DNA of 29,824 bases from assembly GCA_027035985.1 (NCBI GenBank), contig JALVTI010000105.1, positions 2,434 to 32,257 on the forward strand, in the 5' to 3' direction. The position numbers and the translations under genes were made by a program. The stretch is from Aquificales bacterium (GTDB taxonomy: Bacteria; Aquificota; Aquificia; Aquificales; QOAS01). Of the stretch, positions 22,264 to 29,824 are shown in pieces (the stretch's first letter is position 1; each line of letters starts with the position of its first letter). The notes beneath the pieces are model-generated. The model ran no database searches. It saw nothing but the letters and a program-made list of their open reading frames with translations, and was not told the origin of the DNA.

Positions 22264-23967
22264 TTAATAATCCTCCCCGTATTGTTCCTCTATTTTCTGT
22301 CTCAAAGAAGGGTCTAAACCTAACCTCTTCAATCTCCTATCGTCGGTTTTTAAAATTTCATAGACACTATCGAAGTTCCTCTCGATAATTTTCCTCTCCC
22401 TTTGGGGGAGTTTGTTGAGGATTTTAAGTTCTCTGAGTTTTCGGTTATACCCCACCGCGAAGCGGTGGGCTTCGTCCCTTATCAAACCAAAAATTCTATA
22501 GAGGGGCGGGTATTCCCTTAGGGGTATCTCCCTGCCGTCCTCGGTGAAGAGTATCTCCTCCCTCTTGGCGAGCGCGACCACAAAGGTGGGTAGTTTGTAA
22601 AAGCGCTTAACCTCCAGCGCGACGTTCAGCTGTCCCTTACCGCCGTCTATAAGCCACATATCGGGGACGGGGTATTGTCCTTTTTTAATCCTCTTAGCCC
22701 TTCGGGATAAAACCTCTTTGAGGGCTCTGTAGTCGTCTATCCCCTCGAAGGTCTTTATGCGGTATTTCCTGTAACACCTTTTGTTCATCGAACCCTTTTC
22801 CCAAACCACACAGGAGCCGACCACAAACTCGCCCATAAAGTGGGAGATGTCAAAGCCTTCGACCCTTTCGGGGAAGGGAATTTTTAAAACCCCCTCAAAG
22901 AGGGTCTTCGTTTCCTCATCAACCCCTTGGGGGGTATTTGCCTCAACCAGTTCCTTTAAAGGTTTGGGAATTTCGGTCGAAACCTTTACCCCTTTTTTGG
23001 AGCGGTCGGATAGGTATCTCTCCAACATTTGGGGGTTTTCGACGCCTCCCCCTACGAAGACCCTTTGGGGGATGTAGTTGACCGAATAGTAGGCGTAGAG
23101 CCAGCTTTCGCGGGTGCTGTCGTAGGCTTCGGGCAGTTCGAACTCCTCCTTTCCCACCAAACGCCTACCCCTCACGAGGTATAGGACTACCCTTTTAGTT
23201 CCCCCGATGGGAACCCATACGTCGGCTTCCGCAAATGGGAGGTTTAGGACATTTTGACCCCTCGCGAGGTTCTCGAGGGCGGTTATCTGCTCCTTTAGGA
23301 GGGCGCACTTTTCGAATTCCAACCTCTTTGCGTGTTCCTCTATTTTTCGATACAACTTGGGGAGTATCTCCCCCACCTCCCCCGAGAGGAAGGCTTTTGC
23401 ACCCTCCACCGCAAGGGTGTAGTCCTCCTTTGAAATTTTTCCCACACAGGGGGCGGAGCAAAGCCCGAGGTGGTAATCCATGCAGAGTTTTCCCGGTTTG
23501 GGGAGCTCCTCGCAGGTTCGGAGTTTAAAGAGTTGGTGAACCAGTTTTTTGACCCTCTGGGCTTGCCTAACGGGGAAGAAGGGTCCAAAATACTCCCCTT
23601 TCCCTTCAAAATCGCGGACAATCTTTAGGGTGGGGTATTCGTCGGCGGTTAGCAGCAGCATCGGATAGCCGCCGCCGTGCTTGAAGACGACGTTAAACTT
23701 CGGTTTGTGGAGATTGATAAGTTGCCTCTCGAGCACCAAAGCCTCGTATTCGCTTTGGGTGATTATGTAGTCGAGCCTCTCCGATTGGGCGAATATCTTG
23801 AACTCCTTGGGGTCTTCCTTCGCCGCCTGGAGGTGTTGGAGGAGTCTCCTCTTTAGGTTTTTCGCCTTTCCTATATAGACATACCCCTTGCGGTTTCTAA
23901 AGATATATACCCCGCTCCTCTCGGGGGTTTTCTCTATTATTTCCCTCCACCGTGCGAGGGAATTCAT
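22264..23967 (-). CDS. uvrC: Excinuclease ABC subunit C
   Basis: UvrC makes both incisions in nucleotide excision repair after UvrAB finds damage. The 567-residue protein starts with the GIY-YIG nuclease (GVYIF at 19-23, YIGKAKNLKRR at 31-41), then a cysteine cluster C152, C162, C170, C174 that matches the E. coli iron-sulfur ligands, a UVR segment (LEFEKCALLKEQI) and the RNase H-like nuclease with FDISH and DGGKGQL. The C-terminal end (FDSVYEILKTDDRRLKRLGL...) keeps only part of the usual tandem helix-hairpin-helix domain, making the protein shorter than the usual 600. It is divergent from thyX. Confidence 0.96.
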   Translation of the reverse strand: MNSLARWREIIEKTPERSGVYIFRNRKGYVYIGKAKNLKRRLLQHLQAAKEDPKEFKIFAQSERLDYIITQSEYEALVLERQLINLHKPKFNVVFKHGGGYPMLLLTADEYPTLKIVRDFEGKGEYFGPFFPVRQAQRVKKLVHQLFKLRTCEELPKPGKLCMDYHLGLCSAPCVGKISKEDYTLAVEGAKAFLSGEVGEILPKLYRKIEEHAKRLEFEKCALLKEQITALENLARGQNVLNLPFAEADVWVPIGGTKRVVLYLVRGRRLVGKEEFELPEAYDSTRESWLYAYYSVNYIPQRVFVGGGVENPQMLERYLSDRSKKGVKVSTEIPKPLKELVEANTPQGVDEETKTLFEGVLKIPFPERVEGFDISHFMGEFVVGSCVVWEKGSMNKRCYRKYRIKTFEGIDDYRALKEVLSRRAKRIKKGQYPVPDMWLIDGGKGQLNVALEVKRFYKLPTFVVALAKREEILFTEDGREIPLREYPPLYRIFGLIRDEAHRFAVGYNRKLRELKILNKLPQRERKIIERNFDSVYEILKTDDRRLKRLGLDPSLRQKIEEQYGEDY

Positions 23968-24048
23968 TTAAGGGTAATTTGAACCGCAAAGGGGTAGATT
24001 ACCATCGGAAACCTCCACAAGTAAAAAAATCTTTCTACCCGCGTTGGG

Positions 24049-24072
24049 AAGGAGGATAAAGTTATCTTCCTT
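24049..24072 (+). promoter_or_regulatory. Hairpin enclosing the thyX Shine-Dalgarno sequence
   Basis: AAGGAGGATAA (24049-24059) pairs with TTATCTTCCTT (24062-24072): 11 pairs, one of them G-U. The arms contain the only ribosome site (GGAGG, 24051-24055), which sits 20 bases before the ATG at 24076 and would be masked in the folded mRNA. It could be an RNA switch or a protein-binding inverted repeat. Confidence 0.55.
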
Positions 24073-24075
24073 AAA

Positions 24076-24948
24076 ATGGTCTCGATAAAGGAACTCTTTA
24101 GCTGGGAGGACTTTGTCCCCACCTTCCCGCTCACAGCCATAGGCGCGAGGGTCTGCTATTCGAAAAAATCGCTCGAAGACCTCCTAAGGGAACCCAAAGT
24201 TTCATCCCCCGCGGAGCGGGCTACCTTTTTATCCAGATTGGCGAATTGGAAACACTTTTCGGTATTCGCCCACTCGTTCGCCTACAAGCGGGTAGGCAGA
24301 GATAAAGCCCTCTACATCGGGGCTAAATACTTCAAAACCTATTGGGACGAAAGGGAACCCGACCTCATTGGGGTTTCCTTAAGGCACTACCTCGAGGAAC
24401 TCACCGACGGGGAAAGGGAAGAGCTTTTCAAACACCTCGCACGGGTTGACAGGGAGATAAAACCCCTCTCCAAAAGCGGGAATGTGGTCCTATTGGGGGG
24501 AACCTACGAGGGGTTTGGTTATTTCGTCTTCTACATCAGCGGGATTTCGAGAATAGCCACCCACCAATTGGTGAGGCATACAGCTCTAAATTTCTCCCAA
24601 AGGAGTCAGAGGTATACCACCGAAAAGGAAAATTATTCGGTTATCCCCCCCTCGTTCGGTGAGAGGGCTAAAGAGCTCTTCAAAAGTTGGGATGAAATGG
24701 CTAATAACCTCTATAGGGTCTTAACGGAAGATTTAAAAATCCCCAAAGAGGACGCAAGGTTTATATTGCCCCACGGGAGGGCTTCCAATATAGTGGTCTC
24801 CGCACCCACCCCGTGGCTTCTGGACTTCCTAAGGAAAAGAATGGAAAAAGCCGCCCAATGGGAGATTAGAGAGATAGCCCACCGAATGTGGGAACTCTTG
24901 GAGAAAGAAATCCCCAAGGTGGAGCTGTCGAAATATCTTTCCCTGTAA
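24076..24948 (+). CDS. thyX: Flavin-dependent thymidylate synthase (divergent motif)
   Basis: ThyX makes dTMP from dUMP with methylenetetrahydrofolate and reduced FAD. The 290-residue protein has HQLVRHTALNFSQRSQRY (163-180), a variant of the family motif RHRxxSxNexSxRY in which the third residue is Thr and the first Ser is Asn. The C-terminal APTPWLLDFLRKR...AQWEIREIA corresponds to the usual FLRLRxxxxAQxEIR. The N-terminal half (KHFSVFAHSFAYKRV) matches HxSxxEHxxFTF less well. It is longer than typical ThyX (about 220), with an insertion around 90-135. It is divergent from uvrC with 108 bases between. Confidence 0.88.
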   Translation: MVSIKELFSWEDFVPTFPLTAIGARVCYSKKSLEDLLREPKVSSPAERATFLSRLANWKHFSVFAHSFAYKRVGRDKALYIGAKYFKTYWDEREPDLIGVSLRHYLEELTDGEREELFKHLARVDREIKPLSKSGNVVLLGGTYEGFGYFVFYISGISRIATHQLVRHTALNFSQRSQRYTTEKENYSVIPPSFGERAKELFKSWDEMANNLYRVLTEDLKIPKEDARFILPHGRASNIVVSAPTPWLLDFLRKRMEKAAQWEIREIAHRMWELLEKEIPKVELSKYLSL

Positions 24949-24972
24949 GGGAATTGAAAGAATTTCCCCCCT

Positions 24973-25122
24973 TTAGGTTTTTAGCGCCTTTTTCCACACC
25001 CACAGGAGGGCACCAAAGAGCAGACCCAAAAGTAGGAGTTCAAAAATTCCGTGAAACCAAAGGTGGGCGGGGGGATAAAAGCCGTAAAAACCGTGATGGC
25101 AACAACAGTGGAGGCAACCCAT
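24973..25122 (-). CDS. Cys/His-rich single-helix membrane microprotein
   Basis: A 49-residue reading frame on the reverse strand begins MGCLHCCCHHGFYGFYPPAH, with four Cys and three His in the first ten residues. It continues with one hydrophobic helix (about 26-43, FELLLLGLLFGALLWVW) and ends with a short basic tail (KKALKT). The build suggests a tail-anchored metal-binding membrane peptide. The frame fills the gap between thyX and the channel gene without overlapping either. No Shine-Dalgarno sequence precedes the ATG, and no homologue is known to me, so this is a prediction from composition and position. Confidence 0.5.
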   Translation of the reverse strand: MGCLHCCCHHGFYGFYPPAHLWFHGIFELLLLGLLFGALLWVWKKALKT

Positions 25123-25153
25123 AATCTTTTAATTTAACTTTGGAGTTTAACGG

Positions 25154-26350
25154 ATGCTAACGCGGAAACAAAAGCTTAAGCGTAGGCTTGCCCAATTGGT
25201 TTTGAAATTACGGAGGAAGCGCTACACGTGGAGAAGGAAGGAATACACCCGTTTGGATTACCTCGAAAAGCGCTTCTTTCAACTGCTGGCGCGTATGCGC
25301 GAGCCTTTAATCATCATTATTCTTATCCACTACTTTGGAACTATCGGCTATATGGCTATAGAGCACTTCCCGCCCCTTATAGCCCTCTACCAAACCTTTA
25401 TCGGCGTTTCGACCATAGGCTACGGCGAGATTATCGAGATGGACTCGGCGGGAAGGCTGTTTACGATATTTCTCGACTTTGCCAGTATAACCGCATTCTT
25501 CTACGCAACCGGGGTATTGGCGGAGCTTTTTTTCAAGGAGGATATTTTAGAGATTTATCGGGAGTGGAGAATGCTCAAAGAGATACAAAAACTTTCGGGA
25601 CATTACATAATAGCGGGCTACAACACCGTGGCAAAGGAACTAATACGCTTCCTAAAGGACAGGGGACACAAAGTTGTCGTTCTCCTCGAAAGGGACGACA
25701 AAGATATAAAGAAGGAACTCGAATTGGAGCACGTCCGATATTTCGTTATAGGGGAACCCTTTAAAAAATCTACCCTCTATTTGGCAAATATAAAAAAGGC
25801 GAGGGGTCTCATAACCACCTACACCGACGAGGCGAAAAACATCTCGATAATCGTGACCGCCCGCCTGCTGAGACCCGACAGGGAAAACTTCGAAATTATC
25901 GGTATCGCCAAAACCTACGAGACCGCCGTCAAACTCCGCGAGCTGGGGGCTAACCACGTGATAGTTCCCGACCACATCGTCGCCGGCAGGATAGCGGCGC
26001 TGATATTCCACCCCCACACCTTCGTGGTTGCGAATATCCTCGAAAAAATCGCTTTCGGCGAGGAGAGCGAAATAGACCTGGCGGAGTTTGAGGTTAAAGA
26101 GGGTTCACCCCTCGAGGGTAAGACGCTTATAGACCTCGACCTGAGGAGGCGCTTCGGCGTTACCGTTGTCGCCATAAGGCGCGCCGACGGCAGGCTCGAC
26201 ATGGACATACACGGAAATACCGAAATTTACGGGGGGGACGTTCTTATACTCCTCGGAAAGCCGGAGAAACTCGACAAAGCCCTCGCGTGGTTGGAAAAGG
26301 TTCAGGAGGGAAAAATCCCTCTAAAGGACGGAGAAAAACAGACCGCCTAA
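25154..26350 (+). CDS. Two-helix potassium channel with RCK (TrkA-type) domains
   Basis: The 398-residue protein has a very basic N-terminus (residues 1-35), a first transmembrane helix (51-71), a pore loop with the K+ selectivity filter STIGYGE (86-92) and a second helix (101-127). The cytosolic part has an RCK_N Rossmann domain (HYIIAGYNTVAKELIRFL, 150-167) whose glycine motif is degenerate (AGYNTVAKE instead of GxGxxG). An RCK_C domain follows at about 305-385 (AEFEVKEGSPLEGKTLIDLDL). Such channels (Kch/MthK-type) pass K+ under ligand control. GGAG lies about eight bases before the ATG. Ligand and physiological role are not evident. Confidence 0.9.
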   Translation: MLTRKQKLKRRLAQLVLKLRRKRYTWRRKEYTRLDYLEKRFFQLLARMREPLIIIILIHYFGTIGYMAIEHFPPLIALYQTFIGVSTIGYGEIIEMDSAGRLFTIFLDFASITAFFYATGVLAELFFKEDILEIYREWRMLKEIQKLSGHYIIAGYNTVAKELIRFLKDRGHKVVVLLERDDKDIKKELELEHVRYFVIGEPFKKSTLYLANIKKARGLITTYTDEAKNISIIVTARLLRPDRENFEIIGIAKTYETAVKLRELGANHVIVPDHIVAGRIAALIFHPHTFVVANILEKIAFGEESEIDLAEFEVKEGSPLEGKTLIDLDLRRRFGVTVVAIRRADGRLDMDIHGNTEIYGGDVLILLGKPEKLDKALAWLEKVQEGKIPLKDGEKQTA

Positions 26351-26359
26351 AGGAGGAAT

Positions 26360-27712
26360 TTACTTTTTCTTTTCCTCGTTGTGTTCCTCTATCTCCAACA
26401 CCAAAGGTGCGTAGTGGATATTCAGACACTCGCGCAGTTTCCTAATAAAAAACTTCTTGTAGTGCTCCTTCCAAGCCTCGGCGCGATTTGTTATAACCAC
26501 AATTGTGGGCGGACGGGTTTTTTTTTGAAAGGCGTAATAGACCTTTGTCGGTTTACCCCTGTAGGAGGGCGGGGGGTTATCCCTAATAATCTTCCTAATG
26601 CAGTTGTTCACATAGGATGTCTTGTGCTGTTTGTTGTAGTCCTCCCAAACGAGGTCTATAGCCGAAAAGAGGTTGTCTATCCCCTCGCCGGTAGTCGCTA
26701 CGGTAAAGACAACGGGGGCGTAATCGACGAAAAAGAGCCTCCTCCTGACCTGCCTTTCCGCCTCATCGGGGGGAACGGGCAGCAAGTCCGCCTTATTCAC
26801 ATCTATAACCAAACCCTTACCCCTTCGGGAGACCAAACCCGCCAGCCTCTGGTCTTGGTGGGTGACTCCCTCCTTTCCGTCGATAACCAAAACCGCTATG
26901 TCGGAGCGCTCTATCGCGTTTAAAGTCCGGTTTACCGCGAAAAATTCGGTGCCGTAATCCACATTCGAGGGACGCCTGACGCCGGCGGTATCGATAAAGA
27001 GGTATTTCTTTCCGTTCCTCTCGACCAGCGTATCGACCGCATCGACCGTCGTTCCCGCTATGGGTGAGACGATAGTCCTCTCCTCCCCCACTATCTTGTT
27101 AAATAGGGAGGATTTACCCACATTCGGTCTCCCTATAAGGGCTATTTTGGGAATGTCCTTTAGCTCCTCCTTCAGTTTCTCCTCTTTTTCTTTCTCCTCG
27201 GTGGGGATTTCCTTGACTATATCCTCCAAAAGTTCCGCCAAACCGGTCCCGTGAATGGAGGAAACCGGGTAATAACCCTTAAAGGGGAACTTGTAAAACT
27301 CGTAAACGTTCTCCTCCGCCTTTTTATTATCGACCTTATTTATTACCACATAGACCTTATCCTTGTAGGGGAGGAGCATCTTGGCGATTTCCTCGTCGAG
27401 GGGGGTAAGTCCCTCCCTCCCGTCAACAACGAAGAGTATCGCGTCGGCGTCGGGAAGCTCCTTCTCCACCTGCTCGCGAATTTTCGGCATAAATATGTCT
27501 TCCTCATTCGGCATCAGACCGCCGGTGTCAACCAACCTAAAGATGCGGTCTTGCCATTTGGCAAAGTCCTCTATGCGGTCGCGGGTTATACCCGGTTTGT
27601 CCTCCACGACCGCCTTTCTCTTCCCGACCAATTTATTGAAAAGGGTCGACTTACCCACGTTGGGGCGACCCACAATAACCACCTTTCCGGTGCCTCTTTT
27701 CCTTCCTTCCAT
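26360..27712 (-). CDS. der: Ribosome-assembly GTPase Der (EngA)
   Basis: Der is the only bacterial GTPase with two tandem G domains and is needed for 50S maturation. The 450-residue protein has G1 loops GRPNVGKST (15-23) and GRPNVGKSS (near 198), with DTGG and DTAG G3 motifs and NKVD and NKAD G4 motifs. The C-terminal KH-like domain (YVNNCIRKIIRDNPPPSYRGKP...) closes it. Length and layout are standard. It follows murJ by 53 bases, a gap filled by a nested hairpin ending two bases before its ATG. Confidence 0.97.
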   Translation of the reverse strand: MEGRKRGTGKVVIVGRPNVGKSTLFNKLVGKRKAVVEDKPGITRDRIEDFAKWQDRIFRLVDTGGLMPNEEDIFMPKIREQVEKELPDADAILFVVDGREGLTPLDEEIAKMLLPYKDKVYVVINKVDNKKAEENVYEFYKFPFKGYYPVSSIHGTGLAELLEDIVKEIPTEEKEKEEKLKEELKDIPKIALIGRPNVGKSSLFNKIVGEERTIVSPIAGTTVDAVDTLVERNGKKYLFIDTAGVRRPSNVDYGTEFFAVNRTLNAIERSDIAVLVIDGKEGVTHQDQRLAGLVSRRGKGLVIDVNKADLLPVPPDEAERQVRRRLFFVDYAPVVFTVATTGEGIDNLFSAIDLVWEDYNKQHKTSYVNNCIRKIIRDNPPPSYRGKPTKVYYAFQKKTRPPTIVVITNRAEAWKEHYKKFFIRKLRECLNIHYAPLVLEIEEHNEEKKK

Positions 27713-27714
27713 AA

Positions 27715-27758
27715 CGAGGTTGTTAAATTTACCGATAACCCCACAAGGGGCAACCTCG
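27715..27758 (-). promoter_or_regulatory. Nested hairpin in the leader of der
   Basis: In the murJ-der gap, CGAGGTTG (27715-27722) and CAACCTCG (27751-27758) pair perfectly, enclosing a second pair CCCC/GGGG (27739-27750). On the mRNA the structure ends two bases before the der ATG, and no Shine-Dalgarno sequence is visible there. It may regulate der or join it to the murJ transcript. Confidence 0.45.
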
Positions 27759-27765
27759 GTTTTAC

Positions 27766-29232
27766 CTACCTCCGTTTGGATATGTATTCCTTCCTAAACA
27801 GGTAGAGGTATAGGAGACCTACAACCGCCACCGTTAGGAGGGTAAGAATTCCCCCGTCCCTTACGGGTGGGAGGAGTAAGACAAAGGCGGTTAACCCCCA
27901 AAGGGGAAGGAATTTTTTTAACCTCCAAAGGGAGCGCAAAAAGAGGTTTAGGGAGCGGGAAACCCCCGCGAGGGTCAAAAAGGTTATCCACCCCCCCAAG
28001 GAGTAGGAGAGGGCTATAACCCACCCACCGAGGTGTAAGAGAAAGAGACCCACCGCGGGGAGGAGAATTTCCACAGCCAACCAGAGGGTGGAGAGGAAAA
28101 ATCCCAGATAGAACCTCTCCTTGATATAGAAGATATTTGCGGCGAGGGGATAGAGGGCGGCGGCGGGAAGCCCGAGGGCGTAAAGTTGCAGGTAGAGGGC
28201 TACCCGCTCGGCATCCCCACCCCCGAAGGCTCCCCTTTTGTAAACCAACTCCACCAGAGGTTGGGAGAATAAAACCAACCCCAAAAGGGCGGGTATTGCA
28301 AAATAAAGCGCTATCTCCCCCGTTCGGAGGAGGTATTTCTTCAGGGTAAACTCCAACACCCTCGGGTCTTTCGAAAAACGACTTCCCGCGGTGGAAAGAT
28401 AGGAGAGGTTTACCCTCGAGGTGGAAACCCCTATTACCGAAACCGGCAGTTGGAAGAGCCTAAAGGCGTAGTAGAGACCGGACAGGACACCCACACCCGC
28501 GTGGGTTGCGAAAAACGCCTCCGCCAGCGTCGAGATCTGCCCCACCCCCAGAGAACCGAAGGAGGGGAGCAGATTTTTAAAAAACTTTTTTACCTTAAAA
28601 CCGAACCCCGCCTTCGGCGGGAGTAGAACTCTTTTTCTATAGGCAACCGCCAGGGAAAAGAGAACCTGCACTAGACCGCCGCCCAAAACCCCCCAAACGA
28701 GGGCGTAAATACCCAACCTTTCGGCAAAGAGAAGAAGAAAACCTATAACGGTTAGATTGAAAAGGGCACTCGAAAAGTAGGCGAGGAAAAAACTCTTCCT
28801 ATACTGCAAAAGGGCTGAAAAATAGGCGCTCACCACCGCAAAGGGGAGGTAAAAAGCCAGATACCCCAAAAGGGTGGAAGCCAAATTCCCATCCCCACCT
28901 CGGGAGATAAGGGAAATAATTTCCCCCGAGAGGAGGGAAAGGAGAATCGAAACACCCAAGGAGGATAAGAGCAACCAAAAGAACACCTCGCGGACAAAAT
29001 TTTTATCGAAACCCTCCTTGAGGAAGGGAATAAAGACCTTTTCCAGTCCGCCTTCCGCCAAAACCCTCCTGAAGATGTTGGGAATTTTCCACGCGAGAAA
29101 GAAGGCATCGGTAGCCGCCGATGCGCCGAAAAAGTAGGCGGTTAAAACCTCCCTGACGAAACCGAGGAGCCGGCTCGAAAGTATGGAGAGAGCGGACGCG
29201 AAGGTGCCGAGGGCGAGCAAACGGCGGGACAT
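27766..29232 (-). CDS. murJ: Lipid II flippase MurJ (MviN)
   Basis: The 488-residue protein is a MOP-superfamily transporter that flips lipid II for peptidoglycan synthesis. It has about 14 hydrophobic helices, starting with the MurJ-type N-terminus ASALSILSRLLGFVREVLTAYFFGASAATDAFFLA, i.e. R-G/L-xGFxR-x-x-x...FGA, with helix 1-2 and the conserved Arg. The PNIFRRVLAEGGLEKVFIPFL stretch is also typical. No ribosome site is obvious. It is divergent from the fumarase gene with 24 bases between, and upstream of der in the same direction. Confidence 0.93.
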   Translation of the reverse strand: MSRRLLALGTFASALSILSSRLLGFVREVLTAYFFGASAATDAFFLAWKIPNIFRRVLAEGGLEKVFIPFLKEGFDKNFVREVFFWLLLSSLGVSILLSLLSGEIISLISRGGDGNLASTLLGYLAFYLPFAVVSAYFSALLQYRKSFFLAYFSSALFNLTVIGFLLLFAERLGIYALVWGVLGGGLVQVLFSLAVAYRKRVLLPPKAGFGFKVKKFFKNLLPSFGSLGVGQISTLAEAFFATHAGVGVLSGLYYAFRLFQLPVSVIGVSTSRVNLSYLSTAGSRFSKDPRVLEFTLKKYLLRTGEIALYFAIPALLGLVLFSQPLVELVYKRGAFGGGDAERVALYLQLYALGLPAAALYPLAANIFYIKERFYLGFFLSTLWLAVEILLPAVGLFLLHLGGWVIALSYSLGGWITFLTLAGVSRSLNLFLRSLWRLKKFLPLWGLTAFVLLLPPVRDGGILTLLTVAVVGLLYLYLFRKEYISKRR

Positions 29233-29256
29233 TAAGTGGGAGTATAGTTAAATTAC

Positions 29257-29820
29257 ATGGCTAACGAAGTCAGGATAACCACCCCTCTGACCGACGACGT
29301 TATCGAAAAATTGCGCGCCGGCGATAAGGTATTGATAACCGGCTATATCTACACCGCCAGGGATGCCGCCCACAAGCGTATGGTTGAGGCTATCCAACGC
29401 GGCGAACCCCTACCTTTCGACGTTAAGGGGCAAATCATCTACTACGTGGGACCCACACCCCCCAAACCGGGTGAGGTCATAGGCTCCGCGGGACCCACCA
29501 CCTCCACCCGTATGGATAGGTATGTCGAACCCCTCCTAAAGCTCGGTCTAAAGGGTATGATTGGAAAGGGCTACAGGCAACCCTTCGTAAAGGAGCTTTT
29601 AAAGAAATATAAGGCTGTATACTTTGCCGCCGCTGGCGGGGTCGCCGCCCTCTACAAGGACAAGATAAAAGAGGCTGAAATCATAGCCTACGAAGACCTG
29701 GGACCCGAAGCGGTTAGAAGGCTATACGTTGAGGACTTTCCGGTTATAGTCGCCTACGACATCTACGGCGGCGACCTCTTTGAGGAGGGTAGAAAGAAAT
29801 ACGCCCAAATAGAGGTTTGA
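29257..29820 (+). CDS. fumB: Class I fumarate hydratase, beta subunit (C-terminal part)
   Basis: Class I fumarases are oxygen-sensitive iron-sulfur enzymes that hydrate fumarate to malate; in many anaerobes and thermophiles the alpha and beta parts are separate genes. The 187-residue protein fits the beta (TtdB-like) part: GDKVLITGYIYTARDAAHKR, GPTPPKPGEVIGSAGPTTSTRMD (65-87), the catalytic-region GMIGKGY, and YVEDFPVIVAYDIYGGDLF. The alpha subunit with the cluster cysteines is not in the window. Tartrate dehydratase beta is the alternative. It uses its own start 24 bases from the divergent murJ. Confidence 0.9.
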   Translation: MANEVRITTPLTDDVIEKLRAGDKVLITGYIYTARDAAHKRMVEAIQRGEPLPFDVKGQIIYYVGPTPPKPGEVIGSAGPTTSTRMDRYVEPLLKLGLKGMIGKGYRQPFVKELLKKYKAVYFAAAGGVAALYKDKIKEAEIIAYEDLGPEAVRRLYVEDFPVIVAYDIYGGDLFEEGRKKYAQIEV

Positions 29821-29824
29821 ATTT

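Noticed and set aside
24888..25124. Plus-strand frame across the end of thyX and the following gap
   Set aside because: Low-complexity product, out of frame with thyX; the reverse-strand microprotein explains the gap better.
27251..27805. 184-residue plus-strand frame opposite der
   Set aside because: It lies antisense to der, which has complete GTPase motifs; the frame is a by-product of der codon use.

Overview
The window is a gene-dense, moderate-GC stretch (about half G+C by eye, except one island) of a Gram-negative, flagellated, probably thermophilic bacterium. Compact overlapping housekeeping genes, charged lysine/glutamate-rich proteins, frequent ATA and AGG codons, ThyX, a separate class I fumarase beta subunit and the scattering of biosynthesis genes suggest a deep-branching lineage such as Aquificota. 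That placement is inference; no rRNA or tRNA gene was seen.

Layout. 1-3666: 5' part of a flagellin gene (minus strand, sigma-28-type promoter), an ExbD/TolR gene, argJ, an outer-membrane porin and a PII gene. 3688-4769: feoA and a Gfo/Idh/MocA oxidoreductase (minus strand). 4891-6278: a solitary protein that looks like a degenerate type III CRISPR RAMP subunit (Csm5-like), then trpF. 6267-9759: an exported protein of unknown role, a methyltransferase and argS. 9760-11104: a gene remnant, then a markedly AT-rich island. 11105-14895: ridA, a hairpin-rich gap, radC, alr and moeA. 14952-15483: a DinJ/YafQ-type toxin-antitoxin pair. 15540-18380: hemE, a phosphohexomutase and a small membrane protein, read leftward. 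18457-20349: bamD-rsfS-comF with overlapping ends. 20336-24948: lipA, a heptad-repeat protein, bacterioferritin, uvrC and thyX. 24973-29820: a Cys/His-rich microprotein, a K+ channel, murJ-der and fumarase beta.

The most unusual locus is the AT-rich island at about 10007-11104. It encodes a small class III nucleotidyl cyclase domain followed 12 bases later by a three-helix membrane protein resembling the DUF5706/PycTM family. This is the layout of a Pycsar antiphage system, in which a cyclase makes cCMP or cUMP after infection and a membrane effector responds. The cyclase reading frame is broken twice, exactly at a T8 and an A8 run, with opposite-sign shifts that cancel. It is therefore either recently inactivated, dependent on slippage at the homopolymers, or affected by sequencing errors.

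Other points of interest are the orphan RAMP-like protein without any CRISPR locus, a perfect 31-bp tandem duplication that copies the moeA start region, a Shine-Dalgarno sequence buried in an 11-bp hairpin before thyX, perfect palindromes near the argJ stop, at the antitoxin promoter and at the start of the heptad-repeat gene, and the small Cys/His-rich membrane protein. Many genes lack a clear Shine-Dalgarno sequence.
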